Assembly: GCA_951799425.1 (NCBI GenBank)
Contig: OX637393.1
Location: 11,638,744 to 11,702,743 of the forward strand
DNA length: 64,000 nucleotides
Reading direction: 5' to 3'
From: Ilex aquifolium
Taxonomy: Eukaryota; Streptophyta; Magnoliopsida; Aquifoliales; Aquifoliaceae
Of the stretch, positions 42,713 to 56,169 are shown in pieces (position 1 is the stretch's first letter; each line of letters opens with the position of its first letter). The notes below the pieces were generated by a model that searched no databases, was not told the DNA's origin, and saw only the letters and a list, made by a program, of their open reading frames with translations. The translations under genes and the position numbers were made by a program.

Positions 42713-44660
42713 TATTGATATACTTCTATTCAGCTGTCTAAAATTGAAACCCAGACTTCTGATAACTCAATATTCAAGGCATTTGACATCTCTTCCCACT
42801 TATGGAAAAGTTCTCATTTTTTGAATTTATCCAGTTTTTGCAAGTCAAAACTTTATCATATTTTTTTGTATTGTACTTCATTTGTTTTTGCATCCCTTTC
42901 TTTTTACCTTTTCTTTCTCAGGTTTATTTGACTAAATTTTGGGGGAGACAAGTTGGTAAGGACACAGCTCAGGATATCTCTTCGGATGCTTGTGGCTGAT
43001 TTCAGCTCATTTGTTTCAGACAGCAGTTGGCAGACAAAGTGGCAGACTATTTTTACAGAGTAGTTATAATATTTTGGATGAAGCAGCTGACCACTCTCAG
43101 CATTATTTTATGTCACAGCTGCACTGTTCATGTCACTATTCACGTGACTGTTTAGTTCAGCATTTCTTTGGCAGTGGGTTCAGTTGGCATATTTCAAGCA
43201 AGTTGCATTGGATAGGATTATTTTAGGAAATTTTGCTTTCTAGAATATTTTAATGTTTCCATGTAATAGCATGCATTAGAATTTTTTAATTCCTTATTGC
43301 ACTGTAATTAGATTGCATCGAGGGGTAAGGTACATACGTCCTCCCTTAGCTAGGTGTAATTTAATTTTTAATCAATAAGGAAAATGTAAAAAATAAAAAT
43401 TGCAAATACAAACTATTAAAAAGTACGTGAAAAAGCAAAGAAGTAGGCAAAATATGTTAAGAAAGGGCATCGAATTTATCATTAAAATCCTTGATTCATA
43501 CGAATTTTTTTATTTTACAAGTGGAACCCAGATTTATCCGTTACATTAATATAAGACCCACACATGCTTTAAGTCAATATTGCTCATTATTGTTTTTCTG
43601 GATTTCGATTTACAATTTTTCAATGAATCATTATTTGAAAGTATTTCTGTCTACAATCCAACCAACTGTGAGCCACTGATTGAGATTGCTAGTATTGAAA
43701 GTGCATCAATGTCGATAAGAACTGATTTTGCTTAGGCCTGGTTGAGTTCAAATTTTGACTAGTTCTCGACCTTTTGTATCATTGAAAGGGACTGTATGCT
43801 ACCAAATTAAAGGCATAAACTCTCTTTCATGACTAGGGATAGAAGGAATGACTGTGAAGGTTGCTTCTAGCCATGTACGAATTTTCCACACGATTCAAAC
43901 CCTGCCGGAAGCTCTCATATTTGAGGCTAGTTGTTCTTGATTTTCTAATTTGATTTCAAATTGTCCCTTCGGGGACATCCGATAAAATTGGAAGGATGAT
44001 TCTAATTTTCTTTCAAACGGGTTGACACAATTAAACTTTTTATTAAATGGGGGTGCTCAACTTTTTAACGGCGATCCAATGGAAATGTTCCTGTCACGAA
44101 TGGTTATCCCTCATAATATTTATCTTTTTTACTTAAGAATATGACCGCATAATATATTTAATTTAGCATGTGAAATCTGTCTAACCGGACCTAGCGTATT
44201 CATAAATGTGCAGGTTTATTGGCACAACAATAATTCAACGAGAAAAAAATTTATATTACACGACACGATTTTATCCCTACGTTTTTGGAGTAGGATAACT
44301 TGGATGAGGAATTCATGTTGTGCACTCCTACTGATTTTGGTATTGCTACGTAATGCCATATGTCTTCTCCTTAGAAAGTTTTGCCGAAAAACTATGTTGT
44401 TTGGATTGGTACGTGTTATTTCCGCGCATTTCATGCGTGTTTCTTTGATTATTTTAGTATTCGTGCATGTCATTTATATGTTGTCGGCAAGTAAGCGCAT
44501 GACTTTCTTTTTTCTTTTTTTTTCGTTTTTTGTGTTCATGTAAACGCATTACTTTCAAACATGATAAAATTGAATCATAAAGTCTATTCAAGCCACTGAA
44601 ATAAATGTTCACGATGAAAACAATATCGTGAGCTTCATCCATACAAGCTCATAGCACCGG
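42713..44660. other. Intergenic, nothing firmly recognised
   Basis: The part to about 43400 has GC-richer phrases and a TTAGCTAGGTGTAATTT...CAATAAGG end that could be a worn LTR or 3' UTR, but I found no paired ends. The rest is AT-rich with short frames only. Confidence 0.35.
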
Positions 44661-44959
44661 TCAAGGCCGGCCCAACAATATGGAAAAAAAAAGCATGGAC
44701 TTTAAGCCCTAAATTTTTAGAAGGACCCCATAATTTTAGATACATCACTAGCCCACAAAAGAAATTAAATTAATTAAATTTTAAGCCCTACAAAAAAGCC
44801 TCAAAAAATTAAATCTAATCAAAATTTTTATTGCAATTATTTGGGCCTACAATCTAATCCATAACATTAAAAACTTAGAAATTAAAAAAATTAAAAAAAC
44901 TCAAAAGTCAACTCATATTTACTCCCACTCACTTTCTTTCTCTCTCTTTCTCTCTCTCT

Positions 44960-45004
<45 letters not shown>

Positions 45005-45247
45005 GTAAAAAATAAAAAATAAAAAAATAAAAGTTGAAATTAAACACTCTCTCCCTCTCTGTGGTAAAAAACAAAAACAAAAATTGAAAACTCTTTCTCG
45101 ACAATATTAACACATCATTTTTTTCTCTCTCTCTCACATAGAAAATTAAAAATAAATTCATTTTTTTAAAAAAATAATACTAAAAATAAAAAGGCCTCCA
45201 TTTAACATTTTCGATTTAGGTCTCAAATTGACTTGAGCTGCCCTTGA
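44661..45247. mobile_element. Possible hAT-like MITE
   Basis: The left end TCAAGGCCGGCCCAA and the reverse complement of the right end, TCAAGGGCAGCTCAA, match at 12 of 15 positions. The flanking octamers are only partly alike (AGCACCGG and GCACCACA), so the target duplication is weak. The interior has the GGCCC/TAAGCCCTA phrases of a common plant repeat and a CT microsatellite. No coding region. Confidence 0.4.
44934..45002. repeat. CT microsatellite
   Basis: Nearly pure CT dinucleotides with a few TTTC interruptions. The Arg/Glu-rich minus-strand frame across it is not a gene. Confidence 0.9.
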
Positions 45248-45835
45248 GCACCACAAACTCGATTAATTGTGTTCAAATGGGAGTTGGTAAATGTCGTAAT
45301 CCTAAGAAAGTACGACACCAACTTATTATATTTGGATGACTAATTTTTCACAAGATTAGAAGACAGTACCACCCGTTAACAAGAATAATAAGTGAGTGTG
45401 ACTAGTGTCAAACATGAATAATCCATTTTAAATAAGGATTGTATAACCCAAAAAAAAAGGTTGTATAACTACCTGTAAATAGTGAATTTTTTTTATTTGG
45501 CCTTGCTATTTAACTTTATAGACTATTGAGAGTAATTTGTTTAGTTAGGAGAAAAGAGGATCTTCGGCGAGATTCTTAGTTTACGAGTTATGTCGGGCAA
45601 CTCGAATGTGACACAGTAATGAACACGTTGGATTGTTGTCATAACATCTATAATGATTATTAATGAGCTAGGTTAAGGTTTTACTTGGACTCATCAAGAA
45701 GCCCAAATGACACAGTCAGAACATGAATAGCACAACTCCGTTGCCACAGAGTTAGATAACTGATTTATTTATGTAGGTTGTGAAAGAATTAGATAATATC
45801 AATTAAATTTTTTTGAGTAACTTACATTCGGACTT

Positions 45836-47991
45836 GTTAGATATATGTTTGTAATTGACTAATTTCATAAAATCTATTGTAAATCTCAACCTATTCCATG
45901 CTCATGATCAGGGGCGGAGCCAGGATTTTGCCTCAGTGGGGGCAACTTAAATTTTTAAATTTCAAAGTATAATTGTAACATTATTTTCATCAAAATATGT
46001 ATTTTTAATAAACTGTTTAAAAACATAGTTACATCAAAAGAATGTCATTTAGAGGCGTAACTCATGTATATATTTAAGTCCCAAAATACTCTATACTTTA
46101 AGAAAATTTCAAAATACTTAGGTCTGGACGAAGAAGACGAAAGCTTACAGGAAAGAAAAAAAAAAAAGGCGTGAAAAGGAGCTGCCAAAAGTTAGTTTTT
46201 AAGAGTTAAAAATTATATTAATATACCCTATACTTTAAGAAAATTTTAATGGTGCAAGTTTAACAAAATTCTTGAAATTTTTAAAATTACACCTAGGTCC
46301 CAAAAATTTTTAAAATTTCAGTGGGGGCAACTGTTAGGCGTGAAAAATGAGGAGGAGCTGCCAAAAGTTAGCTTTAAAGGGTTGAAAATTATATTAATAT
46401 ACCCTATACTTTAAGAAAATTTCAGTGGGGGCAAGTTTAAAAAATTCTTGAAAATTTTAAAATTACACCTAGGTCCCAAAATTTTTTAAAATTTCAGTGG
46501 GGGCAGCTGCCCCCACTGCCCCCATACTAAATCCGCCACTGCTCATGATACTATACAAATTGAAGATCCGAAAGCTTCATTAAAGGGAGGAGATTAAATG
46601 TCAAAACTATATCCTTACACTTTGGTTGCACTTTCAAACTTATGATAAAAGTAATGACCTACATACCTAAGATGATCACTTAATTTAATAGACTTGGGAG
46701 GATTAGTGTTAAAATGAATTAGGGATTAATCCATGTATGACTCTTAGGTGATTTTAAATGAAAAGATTTTCTAAACCGTTTTGTATTTTGAAAACATAGT
46801 TTGAGTCATTAATGGACCCTTCTTGAACAATACCCTTGAGTGTTCAAGAGAACAAGTTGATTGCTTAGTTTTAGGCTTGAAAAAACAGTAAGTACCACCC
46901 TATGCTCATTGGCGTTCGCTAGAGCGGTCTCTTTATACTTAGAGAAAAGAAAGGGAAAAATACCACGGAAGGAGAACAGGGCTCACTCCGATAGCCTTGA
47001 TCTCGCTCGAACAGTCTCATGGTCGCACGAGTGGTCTGTTCTCATTAGCCAGAATTGAAATGCAATTTTTATTCCCGTGACCACCGCCCTATGACTTCTC
47101 TCTCACCGATCGAGCGGTTGTTTGCAAATTTAAGTTGTCTTGTTGACCAAGATTACCCTTATTCTAGACCTATAAATAGGGACAAATTTTTCTTCACCTA
47201 GGGTAAGCCTTTTGAGAGGAAAAACACATCTTATACCTAGAGAGCTTCTACCACAACCCTAGATTCCTAAAATCTAAGGCTACATTCGAGAGATTTTACC
47301 CAACCTCACAACTTGGAGTGAAGATCTTGAATGGTTTGAAATCAGACCCATTGGTGTGCCAAAGATTGCTCGAGCCCTAGAGGATCCTTTGCAGAGGTGA
47401 ATCCAAGTGAGCTACACATAACGTAGAATGAGGGCCTTTAGTAGAGAAACATATTGAAAGAAGGAAGCATCTAACCATTGTATTGGTTAAGGTATAAGAC
47501 TCAATTCCTTGTAAGTTGATTTTGAGAGTAGTGGATTAGGTTTTGGTGAATTGAGAAGGTTTCCCGAAATTTTTTCTGAGAAGAGTTTTTGCGTCAACAA
47601 ATCACTTGTGTTATTTATTGCTTTTACATAGTGCCCAGTGTGATTTGATGCACACACAAGCACTATGTGTTTGATGAATTGATTGTTTGAATCTACGTAT
47701 CACATATAGTTACTTGATTGGGTTTGTGTTGCCTTGGTTTGGATTTGTGTCAGATTAAGTGTTAATCAACAAATCAATAAAATTAATACACTAATCTATA
47801 TGGGTGTTTGGGTTGCGATGTTTGAAAAGGGGTTCACACACTAAACTTACCTATTATTGTGTGACGAGGTAATTGTGATAGATTTAGGTTAAAATTGGTG
47901 GTCATCCGAGCTTAAATGTTAATTAACCTATTCACCCCTTCTTCATCTAACGTGATATTCCTTGTGTATAATCGAGTGAAAAGATCCTACA
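45836..47991 (+). repeat. Copia-type LTR, copy 1 (interrupted by a hAT element)
   Basis: From TGTTAGATATATG to about GATCCTACA. Aligns along its length to 48750-50309, with moderate divergence, once the element at 45909-46541 is removed. TATA box TATAAATA at 47171-47178. No matching 5-bp flanks were found, so a solo LTR is likely but not proven. Confidence 0.7.
45909..46541. mobile_element. hAT-type non-autonomous element, 8-bp target duplication
   Basis: CTCATGAT stands at 45901-45908 and 46542-46549. The ends CAGGGGCGGA and (reverse complement of the right end) CAGTGGCGGA are terminal inverted repeats. The 633-bp interior has a tandem duplication of about 175 bp (about 46168-46335 and 46338-46505) containing TATATTAATATACCCTATAC. 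No transposase. The uninterrupted LTR copy at 48750-50309 confirms the insertion point. Confidence 0.85.
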
Positions 47992-48749
47992 AGTGAAGTA
48001 TTGTATTTTCTCCACAGGACTCTCTGAGATTTGTCACTTAATCATACAAAACCCCTTAGTATATGAAATTACACATGGACCCCTTGTCAGTTATGCTTTG
48101 GTAACAAATCAAATGGAAATGACTAAATGATGAAAATACCCAAAGATACTTTCTGGATTACCTAGGCATGCGACGTATAACCCTTCGAGTCACACGAGCA
48201 CGCTATATAATTAACTCGGTGCAAATGTAATAACTTGGCCCGAAACCATATAGAATAATACATACATTGCTAAAAGCTCAAACTAACATACATTCAGACA
48301 ACAAACATAACCACTCCGTCATAGGTTATGTTACATTTTACCTCACACGCATAAAGTTTATTACAACTTACATTCTTTACAAATACTCAAACACCAAACA
48401 TGAGAAACAAATAAAACTAGCAGTTAAACTATACACCGTACCCCCTGTCATCAACAAATCTGGAAAGAGGGAAATAACATAAGGTGAGCATCAACAACTC
48501 AATAGAGTAACTCAATTCCAAAGCATGAGAGTTTGAAAATAACTAATTTGCAAAGATTGGATATTACAAAAATCATCTTGTGATACATACATAGCTAAAA
48601 CATTGTTATTTCATGTGAAACAATAGTAGTTATCCAAACAGTACGTAAAAGAGAGAGTGTAGAAATATGGAAACATTGCCACACCGGAGAGCAATCAACA
48701 CAATAGACCACTCAGGATTAATTCGAACTATACGATCCAATCTTTTAGG
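47992..48749. other. Spacer between the two LTR copies
   Basis: About 760 bp of AT-rich DNA without gag, pol, or a recognisable primer site. No gene. Confidence 0.45.
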
Positions 48750-50309
48750 GTGCTAGATATACATTTGTAATTGTCCAATTTCGTAGAATCCATTGTAAAT
48801 TTCAACCTATTCCATGGTCATAATGCTATCAAGGATGAAGATCCGAAAGAGTTATTGAAGGGAGAAAATCAGGCGTCAAAGCTACACCATTCAAACTGCG
48901 GTTGCACCTTAAAGTTTAGAATAAAAGGAATGACCTAAATACCTAAGATGATCCCTTAGTTTATTTAATTTTGGAGGATTAGAGTTAAAATAAAATTAGG
49001 GATTAATTCGTACATGGCACCTAGGTGATTTTAAATAAAAAGGTTTTCTAAACCATTTAGTTTTGAAAACATAAATTGAGCCATTAACGGACCTCTCTGG
49101 AGCAACACCCGTTAGTGCTCAAGAGCACAAACTTTTTGCTTGGTTTTAGGCTTAAAAAACTAGTAGGAACTTGCCTATACTTGCTAGCATTCGCTAAATC
49201 AGTCTCTTTATTACTTAGGAAAAAAAAGGGAAAAAGGCCACGAGATGGAGTACAGGATTCACTCTATGAGCTTGTTCAAGCGTCCTTGACCATCGCTCGA
49301 GCGGTTTCATGGTCGCTCAAGCGATCGATGCTCCTCAGTCAGGTTTGAAATGTGATTTTCATTTCAGTGACATCTGCCATTTGACCTCCCTCCCACTGAC
49401 CAAATGGTCGTTTGCGAATCTGAGTTTTCTTGTTGACCAAAATTACCCTCATTCTGGACCTATAAATAGGCAGAGTCTTTTCTTCAGCTAAAACAAGCCT
49501 TTTGTAAGCCTTTTGAATAAGAAAACTCATATCTAACCTAGAGAGCTTCTACTACAACCTTAGATCCCTAAGACCCAAGGCTACCACTAGAGATTCCCCA
49601 ACTTCATAACTTGAAGTTGAAGATCTTGACGGTTTGATAAACTCATTGGTGTGTGCATACCGGGAATCATTGGTCCGCCTATAATTGCTTGAGGCCTAAA
49701 CAAACCGTGCGACAGAGAGTTTAAGCGAAGCTACACAAGATGTCTGAGAGGGACTTTCGGTGGAGAGATCTACGAAGGAAAGGAGCATCTAACCATAGTA
49801 TTTGGTGAGGTATAAGACTCGAGTACTTGTATATTGACTTTGTGAGTAGTAGATTAGGTTTTGGTGAAACCCGACTGGTTCCTCGTGATTTTTCCCGAGG
49901 TGCTTGTGTTCATCTTGTTTATTTACATTTACACTTGCATTTGTTAGCACACACGTACACTATGTGTTTGTAGTATAATTGATTGAAATCCTTTCATCCA
50001 TAGTTGCGTTAAGGTATACAATTTTGGGATTGCTGTGAGATTGATTGTTCGAGTGAATTAATTTAATATTAATTAAGATCAATCTTCATGGGTGTGAGGG
50101 TTTGTGGTGACTAAATGATGTTCTCACCGTTAATTATTATTTCTAATTGAGAAGAGGTAATTCAGGTAGAATTAGATTTTAAATTGGTAATCAATTGTGC
50201 TAAAATTTAAAAATCTATTCACACTTCCTCTCTAGGTATTTTGTGCACTCTGTGTGCATAATTGTGAGGGAAGATCCACTTCATTTCTCCCCCTTTTCCA
50301 GAACAACAA
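48750..50309 (+). repeat. Copia-type LTR, copy 2
   Basis: Starts near TGCTAGATATAC. TATA box TATAAATA at 49461-49468. It is followed by a worn primer site TGATATCTGAC at 50311-50321, which fits a decayed TGGTATCAGAG, and then by the broken copia interior. So it is the 5' LTR of that element. Confidence 0.7.
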
Positions 50310-50374
50310 TTGATATCTGACTGTGGTTGCCTTCAATTACACTTAGACACTTTTAGGCATATTTAATTTTTTTG

Positions 50375-51900
50375 CTTACATACGTAGTTAAGAAGGGTTG
50401 CATTATCGAGTCATGAGTTGTGTTTTGTAGTACACACTGTTCGACATTGATTGTTCTTGGCACATGACTGGAGAGAAATCTTACTTTTGCATATTGGAAA
50501 GGTTTAGTGGTGGAACTTTTATATTTGGAGATGATAGTATCTCTAAGGTTGTTGGGAAGGGTTCCATTCAACAATTGGCCATGCCAAAATAGGATAATGT
50601 TCTCTATGTGAAAGGGTTAAACGTTCACTTTATCAGTATAAGCCAATTGTGTGATGATGGCAATGCTGCACACTTAACGAGAGACAAATGCATTGCATTG
50701 AATGATAAAATAATTTGTCTTTTGGAAGGGGTTAGGTCGGGAGATAATTATTATTGCATATCTCAACGCCCTTCACTATTGTGTCATAAAACATATTTAT
50801 GAAGTCATACTATGACACTAGAGGTTAGGTCACATGAACTACAAGGACCTGAACCGAATTATGAGCAAGGAACTTGTGAGGGGAGCACCTAAGTTGAGTA
50901 AGTCTTCTATCAAAGTGTATGGTCCATGTCAATTAGGGAAACAACCTAAAGTCCGTCACAAGGAATTGAAGACTATCACAACTAAGTGACCCCTAGAGCT
51001 CATTGACATGGATCTCTTGGGTCCTACACAAATTCGAAGTGATCATGGTAAGGAATTTGATAATTCTGATCTCTATGCTTACTGTGATAAACATGGCATC
51101 AACCATGAGTTTTCAACACCCAATACCCCACAACAAAATGGCACGGTTGAGAGAAAGAACAAAGTCATTCAAAAAATGGCACATGTTATGATTCATAGTA
51201 AGGGGTTGCTTGAGAGATTTGGGCCGAGATTGTGAACACTGCATAGTACACTGTTAATAGAGTCTAGCTTAAGCCAGGCACATGTCAAACCCCCCATGAG
51301 ATTTGGAAAGGCAAGAAGCCTAATTTGAAATATCTTGAGTTTTTAGGAGTAAGTGTTACATTTGGAGAGAGAGATAGAACTTAGAAAATTTGACTCCCAA
51401 AGCGATCAATGAATATTTCTTTGATACTCTACTAATAGTAGGGCATTTAGAGTGTTTAATTTGAGAACATCTACTATTGTGGAATCCATTAATGTTATCA
51501 TTGATGACATAGGAGATGACCTTGTACTTGAGAAAAAGGAGGATGAGAGAACTAGTGCTTTAATACAAGATAAAGGCGAACTAGAATCTACTTCTACCCC
51601 CTCAAAAAGATAATGATCTTCTCACAAAACCAATAACTTCATGGGTTCGAATTAGGCACGCACCTAGTGACATTCTAGGAAACCTGAATAAAAGGGTGAG
51701 GACTAGGATACAACTTGAAGATGAGTTAGACAAAAATTGCTATGTCTCCATGTTTGAACCGAAGAATGTGAATGCGACTCTTGAAGATGACAATTGACTT
51801 ATTTTCATGTACGAAGAGCTAAACTAATTCACACGAAGTAATGCTTGGGACTTGGTACCTAGGCCAAAAGACACCAATGTAATTACGATTGTTTCTACTT
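50375..51900 (+). pseudogene. Broken interior of a copia element
   Basis: Recognisable pieces: a protease-region block (CSWHMTGEKSYF, FGDDSISKVVGKGSI near 50455-50570), LNVHFISISQLCDDG (near 50610-50660), integrase with a joined LIDMDLLGPTQ and IRSDHGKEFDNSDLYAYC (51000-51085), PNTPQQNGTVERKNKVIQKM (51120-51180), and the start of the RT region (WDLVPRPKDTNVI near 51850). The joint at about 51030 removes roughly 60 codons of integrase between its first and second catalytic Asp. Stops and frameshifts are frequent and the rest of RT and RNase H is missing. The motif style suggests a SIRE/Maximus-type copia, a tentative assignment. Confidence 0.75.
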
Positions 51901-51998
51901 GCTCTCTACATTAAGTTCTATATAATTTAGAGTCTTTGCTACCCTTATTTTTATCAAGTGATTTTACTCATAATTTTTGGTGTTGGTCAAATTCTATA

Positions 51999-52140
51999 GG
52001 GTAAAAAATAAAAACCCCCTGAACTAAGTTTTGGTCTCACTTCACCCCCTCTACTTTTACAGGTTGCACTTAACCCCTCCCAACTTTAGAAAAAACTGCA
52101 AATCTAACCTACCATCACTGAAATTTGAAAAGTATTAAAT
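51999..52140 (+). mobile_element. Left end of an older DNA transposon, probably a MULE
   Basis: GGGTAAAAAATAAAAACCCC followed by CTGAACTAAG and runs of CCCC-rich, Y-rich sequence resembles a long terminal inverted repeat of plant MULEs. The younger MULE is inserted at 52150. The older element resumes at 57305 with a transposase C-terminus and a decayed GRF gene. Its right TIR was not found. Confidence 0.45.
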
Positions 52141-52150
52141 TACACTCATA

Positions 52151-52380
52151 GGGTTAATTGCACTAATGGTCCCTTAAGTTTACAACTTATTAAACTTTAG
52201 TCCCTAAAGTACCAATTTAGTCAATTTAGTCCTCAAAATTTGGGTATTGAACCAAAGCTGTCCTTCTCCCTAACTGTCGTCCAAATGTTTGACGGAAAAC
52301 AACACGTGCGCAGCACGTGTAGAAGACAGAAGGGCATCACTGTCTTTTCCCATTCTTTCCCGCCCATCCAACTGCCTTCA
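52151..52380 (+). repeat. Left TIR of the MULE
   Basis: Reverse complement of 57065-57294 with few differences. Contains ACACGTGC-GCA-GCACGTGT at 52302-52320, a hairpin carrying two G-boxes. In MuDR the promoters of both genes lie in the TIRs; the same is inferred here. Confidence 0.92.
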
Positions 52381-52544
52381 GGTCACGTACGATGCACGAT
52401 TTGGAAATTGAATCGTCACTTCAGAGAATGGAAGAGAGACCATCCTATTTTGTTTAGGGTTCTAAGCAAAATTGGGGAACCTGGGGAAATTGGATTTTGC
52501 TTCGCTGAAGTGCATCGTATTTAGAGAATTGAAGGTTGACAACG

Positions 52545-55500
52545 ATGGCTGGAAGGTTCAATGAGTATCAATTGGAGGACGACAGTTACGGTAAACATTT
52601 AGTGTGTTCAATTTGGGTTGAAGATGAGGTGTTGCAATTTTTTTTTCTTCAAAAAATCATATTATGGCAACTGGTTGCTTGCAAAGAACTATGGATTTGA
52701 GTGTGTTTCAAAAAAGTTGTTGCATGCATAGCCATAAAAAGGAACTGTGTTATGTTAGTGTAGTGGGTCCTTTATGCACTTATATAAAACTCAGTGGTCC
52801 CCCATTTTTTTGTTTTGTGTTGCAGAGAAAGATTCCCACTATTTTACTTTAATATTGCACCATAATGGAGAATTCTGAAAGAACCCAAAGATGGTTTATG
52901 AGGGTGGTCAGGTTGAATACTTTCACCACAAGCACCCATATTACATGTCATTGTTGGAGCTTGACGAAATGGCTAAGCAGTTAGGATACGAAGGGGAGAT
53001 TCTGAGGTATCATTAGTGTATACCAGGAAAGGACTTGGATTCTGGTTTGATTTGTTTGTTTTACGACTCACAAGTTTTCACTGTATTCAACACATTGTAC
53101 CCCAACACTGTTGCTGACGTTTACATAGAACATCGAACAATCGAGGATGTTATTGATGGCCAAGACTTCGCAGAAGATTATGTTGAAAAGAGACATTCAG
53201 TTGTAATTGAGGAGATTAATGAAGATGATGTAGAATATAGTCAGGTTTCTGAAGTCCTCAACATAGATTACTGTAATAGAAAAAATTTGCTAGAGTATTA
53301 TGAAGTCAATGCAAGTGGTGATGCTGGAGGAGAACAGAGGGTGAATGGAGAAGATCAACAGAGAGTGAATGGAGAAGATCAGAGGGTTAATGCAGGAGAA
53401 GAACAGAGAGTGAATGGAGAAGATCAGAGAGTGAATGGAGGAGACGAACAGAGAGTCCATGGAGGAGAAGAACAGAGACTGAATGGAGGAGAAGAACAGA
53501 GAGTCAATGGAGGAGAACAAAGACTCAATGGAGGAGAAGAACAGAGAGTCAATGGAGGAGATGACATGCCTGAGGAGAGAACCAGTGAGGCAATGGAAGA
53601 TGACATGCCTCATGAGAGCAACAGGGAGTCAATGGAAAATGACATGCCTCAGGAGAGAAACAGGGAGTCAAGCAGGGATAGTGACAGTTCTGATTATTCG
53701 GAGTTATATGATAGTGAATATGAGCTTGATGAGGATGACAGATTGTATGAGACAAACGTGGATAAAGATGTTGAATGGGCTGGTGTAGGTGATAAGGGTA
53801 AGGGTGTGAAGGATGGTACTTCAGCTTTTCAAGGTACAGATGAAGATGATGTGCATTCCGACTATGCAGATTCAGATGAATTATGTAGTTTTGATGATTT
53901 ATCTTCAGAGGATGATGGTGTCAATGTGAGGAAGCCAAAATTCCCTGAGTTTAGAGCTGCCACTGACATGAAAAACCCATCTTTCAAGCTAGGAATGTTG
54001 TTTGGAACAGCTACTGAGTTCAAGGCAGCAGTAAGGGAATATGCAATTAAGGAGGGAAAACAAATCATATTCAAGAAAAATGACCATGGTAGGGTTAGGG
54101 CAGTGTGTAAAGGGAAATGTAAGTGGTTGTTATTTGCATCTGTCATGGAAGATGGGAAAACATTTCAGGTTAAAACATTCAATGACAAGCACACTTGTGG
54201 AAGATCATTTCACAACAAGAATGCAAACTCAACTTGGATTGCTAATACATATGTGGATGAGATTAGGGGGAATCCTGCATGCCCAGTGGATGCCTTCATA
54301 GAGAGGATAATGAAGGATCATCAAGTTACTGTAACACCTCATCAAATTTACAGGGCAAAAAGAAAGGCAAAGATAATGATTGAAGGTAGCCATGCAGAGC
54401 AGTACTCCAAATTATTTGAATATGTTGAGGAGTTGCGGAGGACTAATCCAAACAGTACAATAGCTATAAAATTGGATGAGTTGTCAGAGTTGGAAGGTGA
54501 GCCTAGGTTTGAAAGAATGTATATTTGTTTACATGAACTGAAGAAGGGTTTCAAAGAGGCATGCAGACCAATATTGTGTTTGGATGGTTGCCATTTAAAG
54601 GGTCCTCATGGTGGCCAGCTTCTCTCAGCAGTGGGACTAGATGCCAACAACAATATGTTCCCAGTAGCATGGTGTGTGGTAGAGAATGAAGGAACAAGCA
54701 CATGGTCATGGTTTCTAAACCTTCTGGTGCAAGACCTTCAAGTAAGCAACACAATTGGATGGACAATAATGTCTGATAAGCAAAAGGTACATTTACTGTT
54801 ATATTTTTTTTTTTTTTTTAATCTAGTCTACATCAAATACTATCACTGAACTGAATTATATATGATATTGTGTATATAGGGGCTAGAACGTGCAATTTAT
54901 GAACTGCTCCCAAATGTTGAACATAGGCATTGTGTTAGACATTCATACAACAATTTCAACCAGAAGCACAAGGGTAAAGCACTTAAGGATTTAGTTTGGG
55001 CTGCTGCAAGATCAAGTTATGTAAACTTGTTTAAAGTGAATATGGAAAAAATGAAAGTTGGAGATGCAGAGACATGTGCATGGTTTGATGATAAACACCC
55101 AAGGAATTGGTCTAGGTCCCATTTTAGCACACATCCTAAATGTGACATATTACTTAACAATATGTGTGAGTGCTTTAATGCTTACATACTTGGGGCTAGA
55201 AACAAACCAATCATATCAATGTTGGAGACAATTAGAGGTCTCCTTATGAAGAGATTATATATGAAGAGAAATGCAATGGCAAAGTGGGAAGGTGAAATAT
55301 GTCCCAAAATTCAAGAAATTTTAGAGAAAAACAAGAAAGAGGCTTCTTTTTGCATAGCATATTTTTCTGGGGGTTCTAAATTTGAAGTTAGACATTGTTA
55401 TGGTGATCAGTTTGTTGTGGACTTGGACTCCCAAACATGTGCATGCAGAAAATGGGATTTGAGTGGCATTCCTTGTTCTCATGCGATTCAGGCTATTGTA

Positions 55501-56169
55501 TACAAGGGAGATGAACCTGAGACGTATGTTCATAAGTGGTATCACAAAGAGACGTATATGAAGGCTTATGGGAACAATATTAATCCCATTCATAGGCATA
55601 AGTTATGGCCTACATGCACTAAGACTCCCCCTTTACCTCCATTTTACCATAAACAACCTGGGAGGCCAAAGACAGTAAGAAGAAAAGAACTGGAGGAAAG
55701 AACCAATTCAAATCCAAATAAGCTGAGAAAGTTCCAGAATTCTTTAAGGTGTGGAAAATGTGGTGTGAGGGGACATAATAAGAGAAGTTGTAGAGTTGCT
55801 GTGATAAATCCAGCCACAGGTTCTGGGACAGGTGTAGGGGCAAGTGTTGAGTCTGGTACAGGGGCTGCTGCTGTAACTGTTGGAACAAGTGCAGGGGCTG
55901 CTGCTGCAACTGTTGGAACAAGTGTAGGGCCTGTTGCTGCAACTGTTAATGTAAGAAGAAAGAGAGCCAACCAAGAAGGTGCAGGAACAGTGTCAAGTGG
56001 AGTGACTGCTGCAGGAGCAAACACAGATGGAGTGGTTTGTCCAGGAGCTGGTGCAACCAATGTTTCAAGTAGGAGAAGTAAGTTGGCTGTGAGGAAAAAC
56101 AAAATGAATGCACCAGCCACAACACCAACCACAACACAAGACTCACATTCTGCAGGAGGACCTCAGTGA
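52545..56169 (+). pseudogene. MULE transposase, three exons, two premature stops
   Basis: Exons 52545-52590, 52826-54786 and 54880-56169; introns of 235 and 93 nt, both GT-AG and in frame, giving about 1098 codons. The start is ATG at 52545 (MAGRFNEYQLEDD). Exon 2 opens with the usual MULE N-terminus (FTLILHHNGEF). TGA at 52876 and TAG at 53014 interrupt it; the latter replaces a Trp codon in a conserved block. Next: a degenerate GEEQRVNG repeat at about 53322-53565, an acidic region, the MuDR DNA-binding domain (GMLFGTATEFKAAVREYAIK, CKGKCKWLLFAS), the MULE catalytic domain (LCLDGCHLKGPHGGQLLSAV, VAWCVVENE), HRHCVRH after intron 2, a SWIM zinc finger (CACRKWDLSGIPCSHAI) and a CCHC knuckle CGKCGVRGHNKRSC before a Gly/Ala/Thr-rich tail. 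If the stops are real this copy is not autonomous. Confidence 0.88.
53322..53565 (+). repeat. Coding minisatellite in the transposase
   Basis: Units of 21-30 bp built on GGAGAAGAACAGAGAGTCAATGGA repeat about ten times, encoding GEEQRVNG or GEDQRVNG. All changes keep the frame. The minus-strand frames across it are artefacts. Confidence 0.8.

Noticed and set aside
44208..44543. 111-residue hydrophobic frame
   Set aside because: Leu/Phe-rich because of T-rich DNA; ends in a T run; no family resemblance and no promoter or splice signals.
53290..53755. Ser/Cys-rich minus-strand frames over the transposase
   Set aside because: Shadows of the GEEQRVNG coding minisatellite on the plus strand.
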